Positions 46,208-61,100 are shown, counted from the first letter of the stretch. The stretch: DNA of 64,000 nt from Pelecanus crispus (GCF_030463565.1 NC_134676.1:24904728-24968727); one strand, 5' to 3'. Notes: generated from the letters alone by a model not told the origin. Numbers and translations: made by a program.

Positions 46208-49138
46208 ACAATTGTGAATGTTCATTTGAAACTTTATTTGTGTGTTTTTCTTTTAAAGCATTTAAACTGGGGAAAAAAAGGAGCTTAATTAGTTTCTGAA
46301 CTGCAAAATTTGACAGGACTTATTTTTGAATCACACTAGTTATGGATGTGAGGAAATACAAATATTTGTAGCCAAAACGTAATAATTATGTAGTCTTACC
46401 AGACCACATAATTGTAACTCTCACAGTCAGTTACAGTTTTAGACCCCGGTTCTGCTGGGTCATGAAAAGGCAGTATGTGAAAATCACATATATGAGAACA
46501 CCCTGAATGCTATTCAGAGCCACTATAAAGGAAAGCTGGGGAAACTGACAGATGCAAGATTATCCTAAAACCTGTGAATTTTGCCTAGATTAATTTCCCT
46601 TACGTTCTGACTAGATTCGGAAGTATTTTGCTTTCTTTTTAAATGTGTTTAAATTCTTGTGATCCTATCTTATCAGTTTTTTTCCTTTCACGCTGTAGTG
46701 ATAGCTCCAGTGAGGTAAAATGTTGTAAAAAATATACTAAGGGGTACTTTCCAAAGTGAATCTGCAAACCTAAGCAATGGAATGTTTATTAAGAAGCAAA
46801 ATGCAATTTTTATTTTACAGCTGGTAGGCAGATCTCCACATGAGGGAGACCTTTCGCTGCATAAACCAGCAGTCTCAGCTCAAGGTAGATAATTGCAAAT
46901 GTAGTAATTGTAAACAAAAATGTGATGATAAAAAGTTATGTGATGATTTAAAAATTAGATTTAGGACAGTACTGATGCTAATGATGATAACTTGACTTGT
47001 TTATTTTCCTGTTCTTTAGAGTATGTGTGTTATACAGTATATAGTTACAAAGATACTGAAGGGCAGGAAGGTGCCTGCTATTACATGTATGTGAAAATGC
47101 CTCCATGACTGTATACTTATGTTAGCATCAGCTGGATATCCATGTGTGTAGGGAGGAGAAAAACCTAAACCACATTGTGACCACAAATGAAAGTGTTATG
47201 TCCTGTATCTGTCCCAAAGAATAGGATTTTTTGTAATTTGTTTTTGTGGAAGCCAGTTCCCTCAGTCTGCATCAGGCAATAATTAAGGCAGATCATCTTA
47301 TGGCTAAAACTGAACTCAGCACACAAAACTAATGCGTATGTTCTGAAGTGCTTCTGAAACATCTTAATGTGGTAACATGTCAGACTTGTCTGCTAATTTT
47401 TATGTTGGCTTCATGGAGCCTTCTCAAATTGGGGTTGGACTAAATGACCTTTAAAGGTGCCTTCCAACCCACACTATGCTATGATTCTATGAAATTTATG
47501 TTCACATTTCTTATTGTAAAGACCTGATCTTGGAATGGAAAAGATAACCTGGAGGAAGACATCTTTTCTGGTTTTGCAGCTTTCCATCATAGGCATGAAA
47601 TTTTGTCTGTGTAGGAAACAACTTATTCTGACACTGTTCCAAGGCTGTGGTATAAAGTCCCCCAAGAAAACAGGGAACAAACACTTCTCCTGCTTTGGAA
47701 ACATGAGTTAATTACCTTGACACTGCACAGAAACAATCACATACATTCAAACATGCCAAGAGGTAGGTATCTGGCAAAACCCAGCCTATTCTAGAGTTGC
47801 TAGACCCATGCTTCCACAGAATTAAATTTAAAACCAGTGAAAGCCTGTGTTTATTCCAACCCAACTTTTAAGTATTCGCTGTAATAAATAAAAAAGTAAT
47901 TTGTAGTCTTAGTCTGTAACAAACAGCTGCCTTTTCAAATTAGTAATGTATCTTTTTAGAATTTCACTGTATTTAGGATTATTTTTTTTTCCTCTGTCAG
48001 AAATTCAAATTGGACTTTAGCTGGCTTCACAACAGAAGCTTCAAATGAAAGGAAAAGGGCAAAATGGAAGACCCAGGAGTGAGTGGTGGTAACCACTCAG
48101 TAAGTGGGTAATAGGCAATGGCTTTCTCATTCTGCTGCTTCACTACAAAAGATAGAATGGGTTGGCCATGCAGCTGGGTCACCAGATGGCTAGGTGATGG
48201 TCTCAGCAGCCCCTGCTACTAGTTGTCGGACACAGGTCTAGCATACAGGCTGTCTCTGGATTGCTTGCAAGTCATGTGCTCAAACCTAAATGGTAAAAGC
48301 AGCCTAAAAAAGAAGTTTCAACTTTGCTTTCTGTCTGTGGTGGCTATTGGTTGTTATGCTGACTTAATAGAGCATTAAGACATAGGGAGTTTATGTTTGT
48401 AGAGATAGGTGGAGTATTGACTGTCACTTCAGCTTCTAATACTACTACAGTTGGTTTTCCTATACAAATAGTTCTTTGTTATATGTTATTAATATAAGAA
48501 CATTGCAGAAAAAAACTTCATTTTAATCCATAATCATGGTCAGTCAGCTGCTGACCTTGTTTGACAAACAACTTTGTTAAACCCTGTTTTAACAGATAAT
48601 CAGGCAGCGAGTAATTCTAATGGCTGTAGTCATTTCATATGGGAGAAGTAAAATTACTGCAACAAGAAGTGAATCACAAGGTCAAGATCTCAACTTCCTC
48701 TCTGAAAGACAAAACAATTTCCAAATACCTTCAGAGGTAGTTGGAGATAGTTGAGTTAAATGGAGACTCCTGGAAGGTTTTTCCAGAGGTGTAGAGCTGG
48801 TTGCATAGTGAGTCGTTACTGACAGGGATTAGAGAGGCTAGACAGCAGGAGGTTACGTGGTAGCACAAGTTAAAGGAAAAGGAAGGAATGCAGTAGGTGG
48901 AAGGATGAAATTGGAGAAGGGTGTTTTGACATTTGGTGGAGAAGGGTTGGAGTGGGTGTCAGAGGCAGATAGCAGGAAAAAGACAGTAGCTTAATGCATA
49001 CTGATTTATGAAAGGCTACTGAATGCCTTTTATTATTTTATGAATTAGAAACAAGACATGCTTGTCCATTGATAGATTTCTTATCTTTTTATTTGTGTGC
49101 CAAAGAACAAGGGATTATGCACCAGCTTGTTGCTTGAA
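46207..49138. other. Intergenic sequence downstream of NLN
   Basis: No gene recognised; only one short CR1 3' end (47430-47492). Confidence 0.7.
47430..47492 (+). mobile_element. CR1 3'-end fragment
   Basis: The text ttggggttggactaaatgac continues as the CR1 3' UTR end and closes with atgctatgattctatg, the octamer tail. Confidence 0.9.
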
Positions 49139-49463
49139 TAGAATCATAGAATCGTTTAGGTTGGAAAAGACCTTTAAGATCATCCAGTCCAATCATTAAC
49201 CTAACACTACCAAGTCCACCACTAAACCAGTTAAGGTTTTAATTAATTTCATGTTTCCTGGCTTAGCGGCTGGATTATTTTTTAATGAAAGTAAAACTAG
49301 GACTCATTAACATTTGAAAGGACCTCTAAGATCATTCTTAGTCCAACCATCAACCCAACACCACCATGCCTACTAAACCATGTCCCAAAGTGGCACATCT
49401 ACATGTTTTTTGAACACCTCCAGCGATGGTGACTCCACCACCTCTCTGGACAGCCTGTTCCAG
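49139..49463 (-). mobile_element. CR1 with bipartite 3' tail, antisense
   Basis: Read on the minus strand it contains, in order, the end of CR1 ORF2/3' UTR (caggctgtccagagaggtgg…), a first CR1 end (…gttaatgagtcctag), about 75 bp of spacer (tttactttcattaaaaaata…) and a second CR1 3' end closing in ttctatgattcta. It parallels the plus-strand copy at about 17040-17361 block for block, spacer included. Confidence 0.88.
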
Positions 49464-49629
49464 AATAGTTGCACTTCTTCCTGATACCTGGAGATTAATT
49501 TTTGTTTCATCACTATTTTCTTCATGAATATATTTTAAATAATAGTTTCTTATGGTGAAGGGAAAAAAGTGCGATGTTATGGGGGAAGTTCAGTTTGTGG
49601 GTCTGGATTTGGAAACCCTGTATAGCTAA

Positions 49630-51700
49630 TCATCATTAAGAAAAAAACGCTGTAAAAAGTGTAGATGATACAAAATACATGGAACCAAACAACAATCAAT
49701 CTATTTTAGACCTAATTAGGATAGATAAAGACATTAATTAAATGAATTGGAAGTTAGTGGTTGCCTAGAAACCAATAATCATGACCTAATTTTGTTCAGT
49801 ATTGATTAACAGAGGACAGACTCAACCAATACTTTCTTGCACTATACTCCTGCTGAATTAAAAAGGCTAAAGATATTGGTGCTAAGAGAACCAATGAGTA
49901 GAATTATTGGAAGAAAAATTGTGAATGAGAAGTGGTATATCTTTAAAATTCAATTGGCCAAAATCCCACAATTCCACAACTTAAAAACCTTTGAGAACAA
50001 TTCTGACTAAGAATCAATCTGATCACAAGTAAAACCAGCAATTAATAATAAACAAAACAGAAGTGGGGCATCAGGAGTAGGAAATAGTTACAAAATGAGG
50101 AATTGCACAGTGTTGAAAATGATTAGGAAGGCAAAGACTCTGAAGAAAAAAAAAAACCATGAATGAAAGGATTATAACCAATAAGATGTATAACTTAACC
50201 TATTAAGAGCTAATAAATTCCATTTGTGTTCTAGACCCTCTAGTAGATGGAAATGCTAATATTGCAAATGACAAAAAAGACAATTTTTAAATTACTGTTT
50301 CTGTTCTGCATTTAGAAAGAAGCAACGTGATATCATATGAGAACAATGGGGTACTTTCCAGTCCATTATTAAGTGAGGAGGATATTAAGCAACACCTACT
50401 AAGAATAAACATGTTTAGAGGACTGGAGCTGAATAACTTGCACTCTATGAACCTACAAGAACTGGGGGGGAATTTTTTCCCAGACCTGTTAATATTGGAA
50501 TACTGGGCATATGCCATTGTACTAGAACAGTGCTAATGAGTTCCAGTATTCAAAAAGAGCAAATAGGTGACTATTGGTCACATAGCTTGAAATCGGTCTT
50601 TAGTAAAACACTGGGAAAGAATAAACATGGTTCTGTTGCTGAAGAATTAAACAATTATTGTAATTCATACAGTGCAAGCGATTTTATGAAAAAGTTTTTT
50701 CAGACAAGCCTGATATAATCATTTATGGCCATTACATGCTTGATAAAGGTGATTGCAGAGAGATTTATGTAAGGGGTATTTGATTTAGTGCTGTATATTT
50801 GCATTTGAAATAACACCATAGGGTGTCAATAGAGAATATGTAAAATGGATTAAGAACAGCTAACTGTTCCCAGAGAGTATACTTGTTGGTGTAGAATTAC
50901 CATTGAACAGAATAAAGTGATCTAAGTTCTTCAGGGATCAGTAGAGGCTAGTAATATAAAATCGCTGGTGGTTGATTTTGTAAGCAAGTGACCAAAAAGA
51001 GCAGTCACACAGAATTCTTTGGATTGTTTGAAAGCTTGGGTGTTCGGCCTAAAAAATTCTGCAGCATGGGCGAAGTCACACGTAACGTGCGTGTAGTAAC
51101 TAAAAATGTACGTTGGTGGACAGCTTGGTAGACTGTATTCTAAAAAGTACTGACTTCTGAAAGTATCCTAGAGTCTGGTTATAATAGTTCAATCTGAATT
51201 GTTACAAGACTACAGCAAAAAAGGTTAAGCAATCTCATGGTGGATGAGTGCAAGAATATTGCATCAGAGCAGGTTACTGATGCTGTTTTTGTATGCCGTA
51301 GCAGTAAAATGGGCACAGCAATTGCATGCAATTTTGGTGTCCTGATTTTTAACTGGGGCTAGCAGGACTTGTTCCAAATGAACACAGATGGTTCTGTATG
51401 TAGAATAGAGTTAAGCGGTGGAACTCCTTGCCAAGGATATTGTAGAGGCAACAGGTTTACATGGGTTCAAAATAAGTTCCAGTCTTAGAAGAGAAGCCAA
51501 TGAAGGGTATTTAAATACATAAAACCCTTTTCATCCTCAGGAAGTCCCTGCAAAGTAGAGGGTGGAAACCAGAAGAATTCTGAAGGACATATATATGGTC
51601 GCCCTACTCATACTTCCTTTAGGCATCTGCTTTTAGCCACTGCTAGAGATAGAATACTCTATCAGATCAGCCTGCTGTTTGATCCAGTATGGAAGCTGGA
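49630..51700 (+). mobile_element. Ancient CR1/L3-like LINE, nearly full ORF2 span, heavily decayed
   Basis: Scattered blocks follow the order of reptile/bird CR1-L3 consensus as I know it. First comes the linker before RT (near 49640-50130, 'gaatgaattggaag', 'aggaaggcaaagactctgaa'). RT-like wording follows (50730-50870: 'ttgataaaggtgattgcag', 'gtatttgatttagtgctgta', 'aaaatggattaagaacagct'). The tail (51418-51695: 'gtggaactccttgccaagga', 'taggcatctgcttttagcca') then ends 'gatccagtatgg'. All frames are destroyed. Borders are approximate. Confidence 0.65.
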
Positions 51701-51714
51701 GAAAGAACAGAAGA

Positions 51715-52165
51715 GAGCTGCCACAGAGCTTACCTGAGAGCTGGAGAACTTTCAAAGGAAGACTTTTAAAAGCTTTATCTTTTCAGCTTAGCAAAAAAGA
51801 AGATTCTGTGATGACATAATTATAGTCTCTAGGTATTACCATTACATATTAAAGGGTCTTTAGCCTTTAGTAGGAGAATGTCAGCTGGAAGCTGAGGCCA
51901 GTCATTTCAAAGAGAAAATAACAGCATTTTTGACAGTGAGGGAGAGTAACTGTTGGGCCAGACTGCTCAGAAAATTGGTAGAGTTGTCAGTTCTTAATGT
52001 CTTCAAATCAAGACAAATGAAAGCTCTTCTAGGAGATACGCTTTCACCAAACACAATGTGTTAAACTTCATTGAGAGTAACTGAGTGAAATGGAATGGCT
52101 GGTGATATACAGATCAGATTGATTTCATGGGCCTTTTTCCCTTTAAAACTCTACAATTCCATCAA
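51715..52165 (+). mobile_element. Ancient CR1/L3-like LINE 3' part, second element
   Basis: It follows the first old element directly and repeats the C-terminal RT/3' UTR order from a different subfamily: 'agcttagcaaaaaagaagat', 'cagtgagggagagtaactgt', 'aatgtcttcaaatcaagaca', and a closing 'cctttttccctttaaaactc'. No open frame. Recognised by order of blocks, not by a search. Confidence 0.6.
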
Positions 52166-55100
52166 TCTTATCTTAGCAAAAAGTTTGTTGCATGTTTATT
52201 CAGGGCAGAGGTGTAAACCTGCCCAATGTAATTCACTGCTGAGGACTTCCTGCTTTCTAAACCACTAATAGAAAGCAAAAGCAAATGGAGTAAGTACTTT
52301 TAAATGCAACAATCATTTTAACCTGAAATAATTTTCTTCAACTGCATAATTGTGAAATTTACAAGCTTTTGTAAGAAAACAGCAGACAATGTTTTCCCAC
52401 ATGACAAAGGATAAACTTTTATCCTTTGATTTCTGGTTGAAGGTGGCAGTATTTCTCTCTGTGGAAAGTAGAAACTGAGTAGTGTTCCCAAGTTATTGTT
52501 ACAATAGGATTTTTAACAAGCCAAAGCTAGTTGCTTTTTCTTCATCGAGTTGTCCCCTTTGGATTTCCAGATTTCAGTTAGGCTTTGACATACGACTTCT
52601 TTTTGCAGAGCTAATACTTTCTGATTGGGCTCACTATCAAGCCAAAACCTTATCCTCTCCCCCTCCCTCTCCCTTGCCTCTCCATTAAAGTGTTGCTCTC
52701 TTCAGGAATTTAGTCAACCCATTAGCTGAGATGTATGCTTTAAACTTGGGAGAAGCACCTGGCAAAGAACTGAGCAATTTGTATTCCTCCTTGTTTTCTT
52801 ACTAAACTCTTTATTTGCTAAGAATCAGTCATGGCTCAACATCCAAGATAAGTTACAACCAAAATCTGGCAAAAGATCGGAAATCTAGTCAGATATATAC
52901 AACCATGCAATTTATAAAATGTTATGAATATTGTCAGTAACAGAAAGTTTTTACAAGGACTAATTGGTTCTATACTCTAAGCATGAAAGAGTTTTGTCCT
53001 AAAACATTAATAAGAAATGTCTCAAAGGACACATATATGGCATGTTGTGCTTTGAGAGGATGCACTGAGAGGAACACATTTTAGTCACCTTGATAATTTT
53101 CTAAAAGTGTATTTTTTATATTTCAAACCTGATCAAGAAGTAAAAGAATTTCATCCTATTGAAAATTCAGAAGTAAGACCCATAGAGATTACAGAGTTTA
53201 AATCAGCTATCTGTAAAATATTAATGAATATAGTGCAATTAAACTTCATAGCATTTATCCCTTAGAATGAAATTTTATTTTTATACAAATAAGCTCATAT
53301 TTTTTACAGAAAAATAATCAGAAGTTGAAAGGTGGTGTAGATATGTTGTCTGTATACATATTCACATTATGAATGTGCTTATGCCCAAGTATGCTTATGC
53401 CTTACCTATTACTACAGTGATACGCTCGTCCTTTTTGCCATCAAGCATGGTAAACCCTGGGTAAGCCCAGCCATAGGCACCTTCACCATTTCTAATGGAA
53501 CTTAGTGAGCAAGGGGAGGATTGAGCAAGTGTGAATCTGCATACAGACAAAAACCATACCTGAAGATCTTCTGGTTTACTGGCAAATCACCGTATTTTTT
53601 TCCTTCAGGTTGTTTTTTGTATGCACGTTTACGCTGCTGGAGACATTCAGCAGTACTCCTTAACCTGAAGGAGGAACCAGAGTGTAGGATGGCTCTCAAG
53701 AACTGAACCACATTTTTTTGGTGACATAGTACTTGGTAAAGGCATGGATTAAGTCTTAAGATGGCTGGCTTTCCTCTCTCTCATTCCCTAGGGATGACAC
53801 TGGGTTTGCTTGAGTTCTGATAGAAATTGCTTAAATCACAAATTGGTTTCATTTTAGCACTCCTGTCATACCATCTGCTATCCAGTGTGATAAGCCCTCA
53901 GTAGAGCTGTACCTAGGAACCTGTCTGCCATGAAGACAAAAAAGGGAAGAGGTCTTCCTAAATTATCTGTTCAGCCCGAACAGACAGATAACATGATGTC
54001 TGGGTTGGAACGCAGTGGGTCAGGTTTTTTAGGAGAAAACTTAAGGGGGTGGTCATACTCTTGCTTAGGTAAAACATAAATTTGGTATACAAGGGTAAGC
54101 TTGCTCTGGTGAAGGAATGACGTCTTATTAAGGTGACTGTTCCCCCAGATGTATGTGAAAACAAAATTCAGAACCCCTTATGAGAGAGGATCCTTGAAGA
54201 GAAAAAAACAACCAAAACCCACCTTCAAACAGTCTTTACAGAAAACTAATGGTGATCACTGAGGAAACACAAAAGAACTGGGTAATGAATTCCAAGACAT
54301 GATCTAGGATTACAGGGAAAGAGGCCTTCATTACAGGGAGAGAATTATCTGCACACCAGAGAAAAATCTAGTCAGTTTAGTCACATAACCATGTCTCATG
54401 GACTTTCTCCTGGACAGAAGCAGATATACTATAGCCCATCCATAGGTTTCAAGGAAAAAAAGCCAGTCTTAAGTGGAAAATCGTAGCTGGGTTCTGCAAA
54501 GGCATGTCTAAAACCTGGGACAGGGTCTGGGCGTTGTAAATTCTCAAATGAGAACAATTGCCCAGGCTGGAAGGGAGAGAGTTACATTTGCTATATCACA
54601 TACTATCTTCTTAAGCACCTTGAAATTAGAAGATAACTAACAAGGATCCAAGAGACAGATTGGTTCTGCAGCAGAAGCAGTGCCATTTCTTATTTGTGTC
54701 CGAAGGTGATAGTGTTCCCTGATCTTGAAAAGGTGACAGAGTAGCTTTGTGTTTTCAAATTTTTTTGCTTTGGACAGTCCACACCCAAAGCAGAGACTGA
54801 GGCTGACTATCTCAATACAAAAAGAGGAAAAGAGACAATTCAAGCCTCTTCAAGTGCTTTCTGGGCTGGAGAAGCCCTGGAGAGTAGAAATCCTACTTGT
54901 CTGATACACATACTTGATTAATATGGGCTCACTTCTGTAGCTTAGTACATTGTTTGGGAAGCTATGCAGGTGTGACTTTTTATGTCACTGTAGAATGATT
55001 TGCGAAACAGAAATCCCTAATATGTCTATTTGAGTAGCATTTTAGTTATCAACAAAGTCCCTAAAATATTAAAAATGGGTATTGAATCTTTTTATTACTA

Positions 55101-58100
55101 TTGCTGTCTGACATCTGTAGCAAAAATTATGCCTCTCTAGATTACCTCCTCATGATAACAAAGACATTTCAGTTGCTGATATAATTTTCCTGTTATTTAA
55201 TTATGTACAACATGAATTAAAATGGAAAGTTGCATCGAAGGTGTAACGATATTGCTGACTTCATTAAAAAGAAGGCAGTTCTGGTTTTGTGCAGAAGCTT
55301 TATGATAAGATAGATTTTAACATAAAAATAAAGGATAATAAAGTTAGGCAGCAGCAAAATTGGAATTTTCAGAAGCAAAAATTTAGATGTAAGAGAATAA
55401 ATCTCTCAATCATTTCTAGCGTTGAGTGTCTCAGGGTTTTATCCCAGAGCTTAGCATCTAATGGGTATGATGATATCTAATTTTGAGGTATTACGCATTT
55501 TATATTGACTTTTTCTCTTCTGATTTAGGCTAGTTATCCCCAAAGGAGAAATTTTGGCTGAGGAACGTTGTCCAGTTTGTTATATAAAACGAATAATGAC
55601 TTCATTTCTAAAATATTGCTGTATGTCATCAAATACAAATTAACAAGATGTCTAAGAAAATACCAGAGACTTAGTTTTCTTTTATAGACTTAATGAAAAA
55701 GAATTGCTTTAGTTTAAAAGAAAGTACAAGAGAGTATCATTTTGTTCTTGATGTTTAATTAGATTTGGCTGTCGCACAGTTTTATCAATAATTGGATAAT
55801 ATCATGAGTTCAGGCTAGTGAATTCTGAAATGGTTCTGCCAGTGTTTGAAAACTTTCAGTACATGACTTGCAAATTAATACCTCAGTGTAAGCAATAACA
55901 CACCTTTGAATAATATATGATTCTTTTGATATCTTTAATACATCTGAAAGAGCCTTCAGAATGGAGAGTAGTTTAAAGTAACATTTCTGTACTCACTTTT
56001 AATCAGATTGTCATTAGAGAACCTGAATCTTCTTAAATTGCAAATACAGCTTGAGCACGAAGGTTACAAGTTCCCCTCATTTCTTTTCATAAGTACTGGC
56101 TATGCCTTGTCTTCTGGTAGCAGTTATGCCTCTGTGAAGCTCCTTTACTGTGTTGCGGCTACTTTCACCTTGAAATGTTTTATGTTTGTAAGTACTTTGT
56201 TCATTCTGCTGGCAGAAAAGGAGGGAGTGAATCTAAATAACCACTTGACTTTTCCCCAAGCAGAAAGGATAACTCCTATAGATGTAACCTGTATTTATTA
56301 ACAGCATTTTATGGCTACAGTTTTACATGTGAAAATACAGAGCCCAAGGTTAGTTATTTAAGTGAAGGTGATTTTCAGAGAATGAGGAACTATTGAGCTC
56401 AATGAGAGCCATTGTTAAGGGAGCTGAAAAATCATACTATGGAAACTTGCCTAACATCTGAAAATTTTTATCTTCCTCTTACTGACCATTTTTTGTCTAA
56501 AGCATTTTACAGAATGGATAACAAGGATAAGAATATTCTTCTCTACATGTAAAAAAGTGAGACCTAAAGAAGGTGAGTATTTTGGCAACTGTCAAACAAT
56601 GAGTCTCTCAGATTTGAAAATGTAAGCAAGGATGGCTGTCTCCTTATGCCGTACTTATTGGGGATGACAGCCTCTCCATTTTCTTTAGAGAACCTGTATT
56701 CAAGTGCTGTAGACAATTTAAAAAAAAAAAGAGAAATAATGTTCAGCCAGAAAAGTAGAAGATATATGGTATGACTGCAGGAGATGTGAATATGGATAGG
56801 GAGAGATCAGTAACGTGATGATAAAATTTCCCTTCACTGGAAGAACTGTATAGCTACAACTTTTCACCAGAAAATAGAAATATGAATGCATCATTTATTA
56901 TATACATGAAAATATAAAATTAGGGTCATTATTTAGCATCTATTGTAAAAAGAGGCATATAAAGTACTGCAGTGATTTTCATATGGCGGAAACAGCAATA
57001 TTTCAGACTCTTTTATGCTGACTGGTACAATTTCAGTGACCAAAATGCCCAAAAGGAATTGCTATGAAAAGAATGATTTACTTTGCATGCTCTCTGCCTA
57101 ATTCAGCACACACACCAACATGTGCAAGTCCACCCCTACTTTGAGAGCCCTTGAGCAAATGCTCTGCTGATTAAAGAGCCTTAACTTCTAAGCCTTGTAA
57201 TTCATTGCTTTTGGCATTGAATTTTCTTATAATAAAGAAGCTGATGAGCTTGGGTGAAGAGAGTTGGGGCCCTTTATGCTGGGCATTACAGACGCTAATG
57301 CTGTTAGTTTCACAGATCTTAGGTGCTGGTGCTATTGTGGTTGCCGGTGAGGGACTAGATCATCAGTTTCAAGGAAAAAAAAAATGTCCCTGACATGGAG
57401 AGGAATAATACCTCTTTCAAATACATTTCACAAGGACACAATGATTAAGTTACACTAGGAAACACAGGGCACAAAGTACATTTTGTTTTTAATTATATAT
57501 GCACAGTCCACTGAGAACATAAAGGAAATAATGAGATACTATCTAGATAATCTTTTCTACAACACTGATTTATGTGCAACAACTTGCTGTAGCTCACAGT
57601 CTACAGTTTGTGTCTTAGATTTAAGATCTAGAAAAATTGTTCTGTCAGTCCCCTTGCAGATTGTTCCTTCTGCATTAGCATCAGGGAGCTCCCTCCCACC
57701 TCCTCACCTGCTGCCAGGAAAGCCGTCACTGAGGGCACATGAGGGACAAGCTGCCCTTCCACAGTTCTGCTGGTTTATCTTGCTGTAGCCTGAGCTGGTT
57801 AGCAGCTGTTATTATAGTCTGCCCAGCTTCAGCCCTGTGGTCGTGGCCTGGAGGGAACTCTTGCGTGGGATAAAATGGCTTGTTCACAGCTGAGCCTACT
57901 AGAAGCTGTGGGACACTCAGGCATTTCAAGGGATTTCAGAGATTTTTATGTATATAACCACGGCAAGTTTTTGCTGAACTGCATGTTCTTAGAGGTATAT
58001 AACCTGGGTAATTGTAGGTGTATCTGCATGAGAATAGCAAAAAGGACATTTCAAAACAAAATTTTTCTCTGCCGAATTTCAAATCTTACTCTAAAACATG

Positions 58101-61100
58101 GATATGAGAAGTTTTTAATTATTGAAATAATATGTATAATACCTTGCTTTGATTTCAGAAGCAGCCAAAATAATTCAGCTGAAATTTTCCTCATCAAAAG
58201 CAGCCTGTGGGATATATTCAGTTTGGAGAGTTTCAGCTCGAACAGTTACAGTTTGGGAAATTTAAAAGCAATTGAAAACAGGTTATTATGATAGGAAGTG
58301 TTGGGCAACCTAAATTGCTTGCAGGTCTACAAGCCCAAACTATAATTTACCACACGTAGAAAGTAACTTGTAAGTGTAAGATGATAATTTATAGAAGTAG
58401 GTGGAGAAAGAGTTTCTTGGTATGGTTTGTCAGAGCTGGTACTGGCTAAAATGTTTTAATATTTTTAATGTTGACATATATTTTTAATTGGAGCTCTGGA
58501 CTTCAATAACATGATTTGTTTCCCCAACATTTATTTCATCAGGTGGTTTTGTATCATTCAGATTTTGGTCAGTGGTAGGACTTGTTGAAAAATTCCCTAA
58601 GACTTTTCACTGAAAGGTATTAGTGGAGAAAATTATTAATTTTTTAGTTGGGATGCTTACAGAAATATTCCTTTCCATTAAAAGCAGAGTTTTTATACAA
58701 TGGTCAGGTTTCGAGTTAAGTTTTACCCTAACATGCACAAGATGTGTTGTCAGGTCACCGCTGTATGGAAATGCATCTTCAGCAGGGATTCACTGATACA
58801 GGCCTGCTAAAAGTCAGTGGAGCTATGTTGAGAGCTGTCTAGGCAGCTTGCATTAACAGAATAACTGAACTGTGAGAGTCATCAAATATTTAAGTGTCTC
58901 CTAAGGTAACTTTCTGGTTAACTTTAAAAAGAGAAAATACTGTGTTTTGTGTAAGGTATAGGTTTACTTCAGCCATCATTTTAACTGATACATATTAGTA
59001 CTACCTCTAGTTCTCAATTAGACCTGAAATCTCACAGTGTGGGAAGAGCTGTAAAGCAAAAGCCTGAAAGGCACGGAGATACTCTGTCTCAGCTGAGGAA
59101 ACTATCAAGGCAGTTATTTCAAACAATGGTAGGCTCAAAGATTGAATGAAGAAGTTAGCACTATTTCCCAGAAGGGAACCCACAACAGAAGACATCAAAG
59201 CGAGAATTGGCTGTTGCTGGTGAGAACAACTATTGACAAGGCTGCTGCTGCAAGTCAAATGGGCTAGATATCCATGTGGCTTCTCCTCCGCGTCTAATAC
59301 TTGCAGATGTGGATGAAAGGATGTCAGGCTGACATGCAAATGTAGACGTCACACATGAAGAAGGGAGCCAAGGACAGGAAAGCAACGTGCCAAATGACAA
59401 CAATGTGTACTTAATTGGAAGATGTGTTGAAACTAAAAGTGGGATGACACTTGAGTGAATAGTAATTATAGGAGTAAACAGGAAGGTGACTGTAATCTTC
59501 AGCTTCAGAGTTAATCCTTCCTTGATAGTGAAATCTGATATCATGATGTTTTAACTTTTGAAAGTGGAAACATGAAAAGATATCACCAGGAGTATGAACT
59601 AGAGTAAATGAGATATTGGTAAGAAAACCATGTGTTTATAAACAGGATACAAATAAGAGATTGAGGTTGAAAATATTTATTGCTGTGAGAGGATGGAGGA
59701 AGGGAATACAACTTTATTGAAACACTTGTTTTCTTTACATATATAAAATAAGATCTTTAATCTTATTTATCCTGGTGTAATGTAATATATCAGATAACCT
59801 TCTCCAGTTGTTCCGGGGCACTGAATCATAACAGCTCTGGGTTGTCCAGTGTGATTAAAGGAAGGTAGAAATAGTTCTGTTCCTGCTGCCAAAAATCTTG
59901 CTGATATTTTATTGATGGAATTTGTGGTGCTGAATAAGAATGCCACACCAAGTGGTCTGCTGCAGGAAGGCAAGTACCCTCAGTTATTTCATAGAATCGT
60001 TGCCCAAGTTGGTCATAGCAAATTAAAAATGAATTCTGAAATCTGTGGTCTCTTCTTATTTGGACTCCCTTAGTAAGTTTGTACCTCTTTTGCATGTTTG
60101 TCTGATAGATGCATATTTCAAATTTCTTTTTCAGGTCTTCCTGTTTCAGAGGTTAGATAGTTATACTGCTAATTAAACAAAAATATGGTTCACCCAGTGC
60201 ATGTAATCTTGAATTTTCAAGTACACTTGTATTATAGACCAAGCTCCATGATTTAGTTGTCTAGTTTTACATTATAAGGAGATATATAGTTTAATGGTGT
60301 CTTTTTAAAAATCAGATTTAGGTTAGCCTGTCATTTGGGACCGTGTTGTAGTGCCACCAATATGCTATATAGATTATTTACACTCATTTCAGACAGACAG
60401 CCTAAGATTATGAATAGTTAAATTTCTGTATTGCCATTGCAGTAGTTATTTCAAAAGTATCACTGAAACAATTATTCTACCATGCTTCAAAAGTATGGAG
60501 ATGTTAATAAGCAGCAATTATGAAAGATTGCTATTAGCTGCTCACAGTGTAAATATTTCTTCATGATGCTGACATGTGAGTGCCTGTAAAAGATGAGTGC
60601 TCCATTCTGCTTTTCAGCATGCACACAAAAATTTGCCAGGTGTATCTGAAAAAACAGCTCACTTTTTCAGTGTAACCAACAGTAACAGCCCGTCATGCTA
60701 TCTGCATATATTTGTGCTATGAATTGAGAAATTACTTTTGCAGAGTTTTTCCTGTTGGTTTGGCTGAACTGAACAATGCTTTGTTGGGAGTGGGGTGGGA
60801 TAGCAGGTACCAGAGGCATGATCCTGCTCCCGTTTTACTGAATAAAACTTTACCACAGAAATAGAGGCTGGATAAGGCCTTTTGTCTGAAAAAGTTAAGT
60901 CCTGGTAAGTAGCTTCTTATGCTATAGTTAAGAAAGCAGCTCATAAAGATGCTGCATATCAGCAGAGACTTATAAATATAGGCTTTAATAATGTGCAAGC
61001 CAGACATGCAAATCTGTAAATTTTTTGCAAATCTGCATGAGAACACTTTAAGTTGTAGGCTCAGACTTCTTATGCCTCAGACATCTCTGTTGTGAGCCTA

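Noticed and set aside
46091..46288. Small open frame with a polyglycine run
   Set aside because: It is created by the 34-nt G homopolymer.
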